Source: Bacteriovoracaceae bacterium
GTDB taxonomy: Bacteria; Bdellovibrionota; Bacteriovoracia; Bacteriovoracales; Bacteriovoracaceae
Direction of reading: 5' to 3'
Length of the DNA: 6,987 nt
Assembly (NCBI GenBank): GCA_007116425.1
Contig: SKIL01000169.1
Span: 1 to 6,987, forward strand
Made by a program: the position numbers and the translations under genes. The stretch's first letter is position 1, and each line of letters begins with the position of its first letter. Shown one piece after another: positions 4,160-6,987 of this stretch. Below the pieces are notes generated by a model. The model was given only the letters and a program-made list of their open reading frames with translations, was not told where the DNA came from and made no database searches.

Positions 4160-5889
4160 GCCTTAACTAATTCTTCAGTTTGATATTGAAAATCTCTTCC
4201 ACTCGTTAAATTTGGGTTCCCCAATTCATGTGGACCACATTTTACAACCGGAATTTCCTTAAAGTTGTAATAAGGTGCCGGTGAATCGATGGTCCACTCT
4301 AGCGTTCCTACATTCCAAGGATTGGCCGAAGCTTTTTCCTTCTTAAAGAAAACCGCGTGTACAAAATTGATCACAAAAATAATTTGAGCAAGACCCATGA
4401 TGATTGCCGACCATGTGATAAAAGTATTGATCGGAATAAGCCTTTCTAGATACTCATAAACGAATGGGTTATAAATACGTCTGTGCATACCACCATAACC
4501 AACGAGCATCATTCCCATGAAAACACCGTTAAGACCAAACATTGTAATCCAAAAGTGAACCTTGGCCCAAAACTCGTTCATAAGAGTTCCAAACATCTTT
4601 GGCATCCAAAAATAAGTTGCAGCAAAACAACCGAGAAGAACTGATGCGGCCATCGTGTAGTGGAAATGCCCCACAACAAAGTAAGTATCATGTAAATAAA
4701 GGTCCGTTGTTACTGTTCCAAGATAAAGTCCAGTTAAACCCCCAAGGCCAAAAACGAAAACGACCCCCAAAGAAAAAAGCATGGGGCTATCAAAGCGAAT
4801 TGAACCTTTCCAAATTGTTCCCAGCCAATTTGCAAAAAAGATGGCAGACGGGATTGAGATAGTCATGGTCAATGTCATAAAGGTTTGAGTTAAAAGTGGA
4901 CTCATTTGAGTCGTATACATGTGGTGACCATAAACCAAAGTTGAAAGCACTGTGATTGAAGTCATCGAAAGCGCAGTCGCCTTGGCCCCAAAGGCCGGCT
5001 TACGGGCAAAGAATGACAACATGTCAGAAACCATTCCCCACGCAGGTAAAATAAGAATATAAACTTCAGGGTGACCAAAAATCCAAAAAACGTGTTGAAA
5101 GAGAACAGGATCACCACTTCCACTTGTTGCCGCGGCTCCGGCCAAGAAGAAGTGAGTTCCAAAAACTCTATCAAAAAGAAGTAAGAGAAGACCTGCACCA
5201 AGAACAGGTACGAAAATAGCATTAAGAATGGCCGTTAGCCAAAGACCCCAAATAGTCAGAGGCATGTCGAAATAACCCATTCCAGGTGCACGAAGCGTAA
5301 TAATCGTCGTGATATAATTCACGGCCCCCATCGTCGATGAAATACCAAGAATGAAGAGTGAGATAATCCAAAGTGTTTGACCTGAACCAGGACTTCCAAC
5401 CAGAGTCGAAAGTGTTGGATAGGCCGTCCAAGCAGCTGCCGCAGCTCCAAGAGGAACAAAAAGCGAAGCGAGTAAAATCACACCAGAAACAAAAGCAAAC
5501 CAAAATGACAACATATTGGCCGTTGGGAAAATCATATCCCGTGCTCCAATCATGAGCGGGATACAAAAGTTACCAAAAGCACCAATAAGGATAGGCGTAA
5601 TCGCATAAAAAATCATAATCGTTCCATGCATTGTAAAAAGCATGGCGTAGACATCTGGTGGAATCACTCCTCCAGTGTCAGGAAACATAAATTGACCCAC
5701 CACTGGAAAAGCTTGTCCAGGAAAGGCCAGGGCCCAACGAATCATGAGGGCCATAATTCCACCTACACCAAGAAAGAAAATTCCAAACCAGAGGAATTGC
5801 TTTCCGATGACTTTGTGGTCAAAAGTAAATACATACTTCGAAAGAAATGTTTTAGGTTCGTCGTGAATGTGCTGCTCAAGAAACGCCAT
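4156..5889 (-). CDS. coxA: Cytochrome c oxidase subunit I (heme-copper catalytic subunit)
   Basis: The catalytic subunit reduces oxygen to water and pumps protons, in the inner membrane. The 577-residue protein shows all metal ligands: His88 and His410 for low-spin heme a, His408 for the high-spin heme, and His273, His322 and His323 for CuB. Tyr277 is the His-Tyr cross-link partner and HPEVY (273-277) holds the A1-type glutamate Glu275. D-channel residues are kept (Asp118, Asn107, Asn125). The K-channel lysine position (R. sphaeroides K362) is Phe351 in IPSAIFFANW. The soluble C-tail (about 518-577, with NPW, LEW and SPAPYYNF) is common in this family. The ATG at 5889 has GGAG seven bases ahead and lies 13 nt after coxB. 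Confidence 0.98.
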   Translation of the reverse strand: MAFLEQHIHDEPKTFLSKYVFTFDHKVIGKQFLWFGIFFLGVGGIMALMIRWALAFPGQAFPVVGQFMFPDTGGVIPPDVYAMLFTMHGTIMIFYAITPILIGAFGNFCIPLMIGARDMIFPTANMLSFWFAFVSGVILLASLFVPLGAAAAAWTAYPTLSTLVGSPGSGQTLWIISLFILGISSTMGAVNYITTIITLRAPGMGYFDMPLTIWGLWLTAILNAIFVPVLGAGLLLLLFDRVFGTHFFLAGAAATSGSGDPVLFQHVFWIFGHPEVYILILPAWGMVSDMLSFFARKPAFGAKATALSMTSITVLSTLVYGHHMYTTQMSPLLTQTFMTLTMTISIPSAIFFANWLGTIWKGSIRFDSPMLFSLGVVFVFGLGGLTGLYLGTVTTDLYLHDTYFVVGHFHYTMAASVLLGCFAATYFWMPKMFGTLMNEFWAKVHFWITMFGLNGVFMGMMLVGYGGMHRRIYNPFVYEYLERLIPINTFITWSAIIMGLAQIIFVINFVHAVFFKKEKASANPWNVGTLEWTIDSPAPYYNFKEIPVVKCGPHELGNPNLTSGRDFQYQTEELVKA

Positions 5890-5902
5890 TGGTAATCTCC
5901 AA

Positions 5903-6760
5903 TTATCTCATGCTAATGTCGCTAGAACTCGTAGCTTCAGTTTCGTTTGTAATCCAGGCCCATCCCCAGTACTGATCAAAGTTTGATGGATCAGCTTCAT
6001 GGATGGCCTTCTCTTCTGCTTCCGCAAGCCAGCGATCAAAGTCGTGGCCGTCTTTAACAAAAAGTCTTGCTTGCATTCTATAGTGATACACACCGCACAT
6101 TTCAGCACAAGCGATATCGTATTCACCTGGCTTGGTTAACTCAAACCACATTCTTGTGATTCGACCAGGAATAGCATCTGTTTTGAGACGAGCATTTGGA
6201 AACCAGAGCGAGTGAATAACATCCTTAGAGGTTATTTGAAAAACAACCTTTTGATCGGTTGGAAGAACGAGGCGATTTAAAAGAACAATATCATCTTCGG
6301 TGTTAAAGACACCATCTCTACCGGCGTAACGGAACTCCCATGCCCACTGCTGGGCCATCACTTGAATACGAAGAACATCTTCCTTGGACTCATCAGGGAA
6401 ATTAATAAAAACGCCTGTATAATCATTGTTTGAAATACGTGTGATATTGAGGTCAATAGCAAAAAAGACCGCCAAACCAACGAAAGTTGCAATCAAAATA
6501 TGAGGCTTCTTATTTCCATATGTGTAATAAGGGACGGGATGGCGCTTGTGATAGTAGAGATAACAAAAACTAAACAAGCAGATACAAACTATCGAGAAGA
6601 AAAAAATATTCATCGCAGTTGTATACATAAATAGCCAATCAATGAGATGGCCATGTGTCGAAATGTCCTCTGGTGGGGCAATTCGCTGCCAGAAGGTCAT
6701 ATCTTCTGCGGCCGAAGTCTCTCTAATAACTGAGTTAAATAAGTATAAAAAAGAGTTCAT
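5903..6760 (-). CDS. coxB: Cytochrome c oxidase subunit II (CuA subunit)
   Basis: Subunit II takes electrons from cytochrome c through its binuclear CuA centre. From the ATG at 6760 it has 285 residues, two membrane spans (about 40-70 and 86-104) and a cupredoxin domain. CuA ligands are His183, Cys218, Glu220 (backbone), Cys222, His226 and Met229 in CAEMCGVYHYRM. The aromatic patch QWAWEF (138-143), the electron entry site, is present. No cytochrome c domain is fused at the C-terminus; the separate diheme lipoprotein may fill that role. The N-terminal end of the second span lacks the usual E-x-x-W-T motif and has His87 at the place of the K-channel glutamate. An in-frame GTG at 6766 would add two residues but lies only 2 nt from the GAAGGA site, so ATG is preferred. 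Confidence 0.96.
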   Translation of the reverse strand: MNSFLYLFNSVIRETSAAEDMTFWQRIAPPEDISTHGHLIDWLFMYTTAMNIFFFSIVCICLFSFCYLYYHKRHPVPYYTYGNKKPHILIATFVGLAVFFAIDLNITRISNNDYTGVFINFPDESKEDVLRIQVMAQQWAWEFRYAGRDGVFNTEDDIVLLNRLVLPTDQKVVFQITSKDVIHSLWFPNARLKTDAIPGRITRMWFELTKPGEYDIACAEMCGVYHYRMQARLFVKDGHDFDRWLAEAEEKAIHEADPSNFDQYWGWAWITNETEATSSSDISMR

Positions 6761-6843
6761 AAACACCGTCCTTCAATCGTGCTGATGAAGTAAAAAAAAT
6801 AAAAATCTATAACGAGGCTCGCCCAGTATACAATCATTTTCAT
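6757..6843 (-). CDS. Possible 28-residue hydrophobic leader peptide before coxB
   Basis: An ATG at 6843 (or 6837, two codons on) opens a 28-codon frame with a hydrophobic, aromatic-rich centre (IDFYFFYFIS). It ends in a TGA that overlaps the coxB start codon as ATGA, the arrangement of translationally coupled genes. No Shine-Dalgarno sequence is seen before it, and it would conflict with the promoter guess at 6806-6833. It may be chance; I do not recognise it. Confidence 0.2.
   Translation of the reverse strand: MKMIVYWASLVIDFYFFYFISTIEGRCL
6769..6774 (-). promoter_or_regulatory. Ribosome binding site of coxB
   Basis: Minus-strand GAAGGA lies 8 nt before the ATG at 6760 and only 2 nt before the in-frame GTG at 6766. 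The spacing decides for the ATG. Confidence 0.7.
6806..6833 (-). promoter_or_regulatory. Weak candidate promoter of the cox operon
   Basis: In the 119-nt gap before coxB, minus-strand TTGTAT (6833-6828), a 16-bp spacer and TATAGA (6811-6806) are the best sigma-70-like pair. The spacer holds the short palindrome CGAGGCTCG (6813-6821), a possible operator. No terminator is seen after the preceding gene, so coxB may also be read from further upstream. The remaining gap sequence shows only an A/T-rich run at 6790-6805 and a 28-codon frame treated separately. Confidence 0.3.
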
Positions 6844-6879
6844 GGTTTAGCTATACAGAAGCGAAATTATCCATCACCT

Positions 6880-6987
6880 CTATTTAAGAAAAATCATGGC
6901 CCCTAGCAACAGAGGCAAGTAAGCAACTGTCGCCAAAAAGTAACGCCTAGCCCAAATATTTATGGTCTCTTCTAGTTTGGGGACAAA
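6880..6987 (-). CDS. ctaB: Membrane protein C-terminus, probable protoheme IX farnesyltransferase (partial)
   Basis: The last 35 codons and TAG stop of a gene that begins outside the window. The residues show a charged segment and then WARRYFLATVAYLPLLLGAM, a final membrane span. An Ala-Arg-Arg/Lys pair followed by a Phe, Ser/Thr and Tyr-Leu-rich last helix is what I expect at the end of CtaB/CyoE (UbiA family), which makes heme O from heme b, the first step to heme A. Its place directly before coxB fits this. The remnant is short, so another multi-span protein, including a different cox assembly factor, is not excluded. The gap of 119 nt to coxB is larger than within the operon. Confidence 0.5.
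   Translation of the reverse strand, partial: FVPKLEETINIWARRYFLATVAYLPLLLGAMIFLK

Noticed and set aside
4834..4839. Run of six T (two Phe codons) in coxA as a frameshift or programmed slippage site
   Set aside because: The coxA frame continues intact with all downstream heme ligands, and no alternative product is suggested.
4599..5895. Open frames of 60-114 codons on both strands within coxA
   Set aside because: Their translations are low-complexity or basic with no family features, and they mirror the strongly conserved coxA frame, so they are shadows.
5908..6126. 72-codon frame on the minus strand across the end of coxB
   Set aside because: It is a shifted reading of the CuA region; coxB in its own frame has all ligands, so no frameshift is implied.

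Overview
The window looks like chromosomal DNA of an aerobic Gram-negative bacterium with moderately low GC. It carries lipoprotein signal peptides, an aa3/caa3-type cytochrome c oxidase operon and a proteobacteria-like rRNA leader. The 5' end of the 16S gene and the style of the proteins would fit the Bdellovibrionota (Bacteriovorax-like). That placement is an inference from memory and needs a database search.

Left part (1-718, minus strand). This is the start of an rRNA operon read leftwards. A near-consensus promoter (TTGACA, 17 bp, TAGATT) with an AT-rich upstream element lies at 604-668. It is followed by a structured leader (478-600), a tRNA-Ala(UGC) gene at 402-477, a second leader of about 315 nt with a perfect boxA antitermination element and a boxB-like hairpin, and then the first 87 nt of 16S rRNA. 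A tRNA-Ala gene in front of 16S, rather than in the 16S-23S spacer, is unusual.

Middle (719-1406, plus strand). A lipoprotein cyclophilin (peptidyl-prolyl isomerase) gene diverges from the rRNA operon. It is followed by four 10-bp repeats and a strong bidirectional terminator shared with the convergent oxidase operon.

Right part (1405-6987, minus strand). A compact oxidase operon is read leftwards in this order: the tail of a probable heme O synthase (ctaB, partial), coxB (subunit II, CuA), coxA (subunit I), coxC (subunit III), a diheme cytochrome c lipoprotein, a SCO1/SenC copper chaperone, a COX4-like small subunit, and a 58-residue single-span membrane protein I do not recognise. From coxB onward the gaps are 2 to 29 nt, so one transcript is likely. 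The genes form a logical set. CtaB would farnesylate heme for the heme A path, SCO would deliver copper to CuA, the diheme lipoprotein would donate electrons, CoxA/B/C and COX4 form the enzyme, and the last gene may be an accessory subunit.

The most notable observation is in the oxidase. By hand alignment, the K-channel lysine of subunit I (R. sphaeroides K362) is phenylalanine and the K-channel entrance glutamate of subunit II (E101) is histidine, while the D-channel and metal ligands are intact. I saw no mobile element, CRISPR array, phage gene or obviously new multi-gene system.
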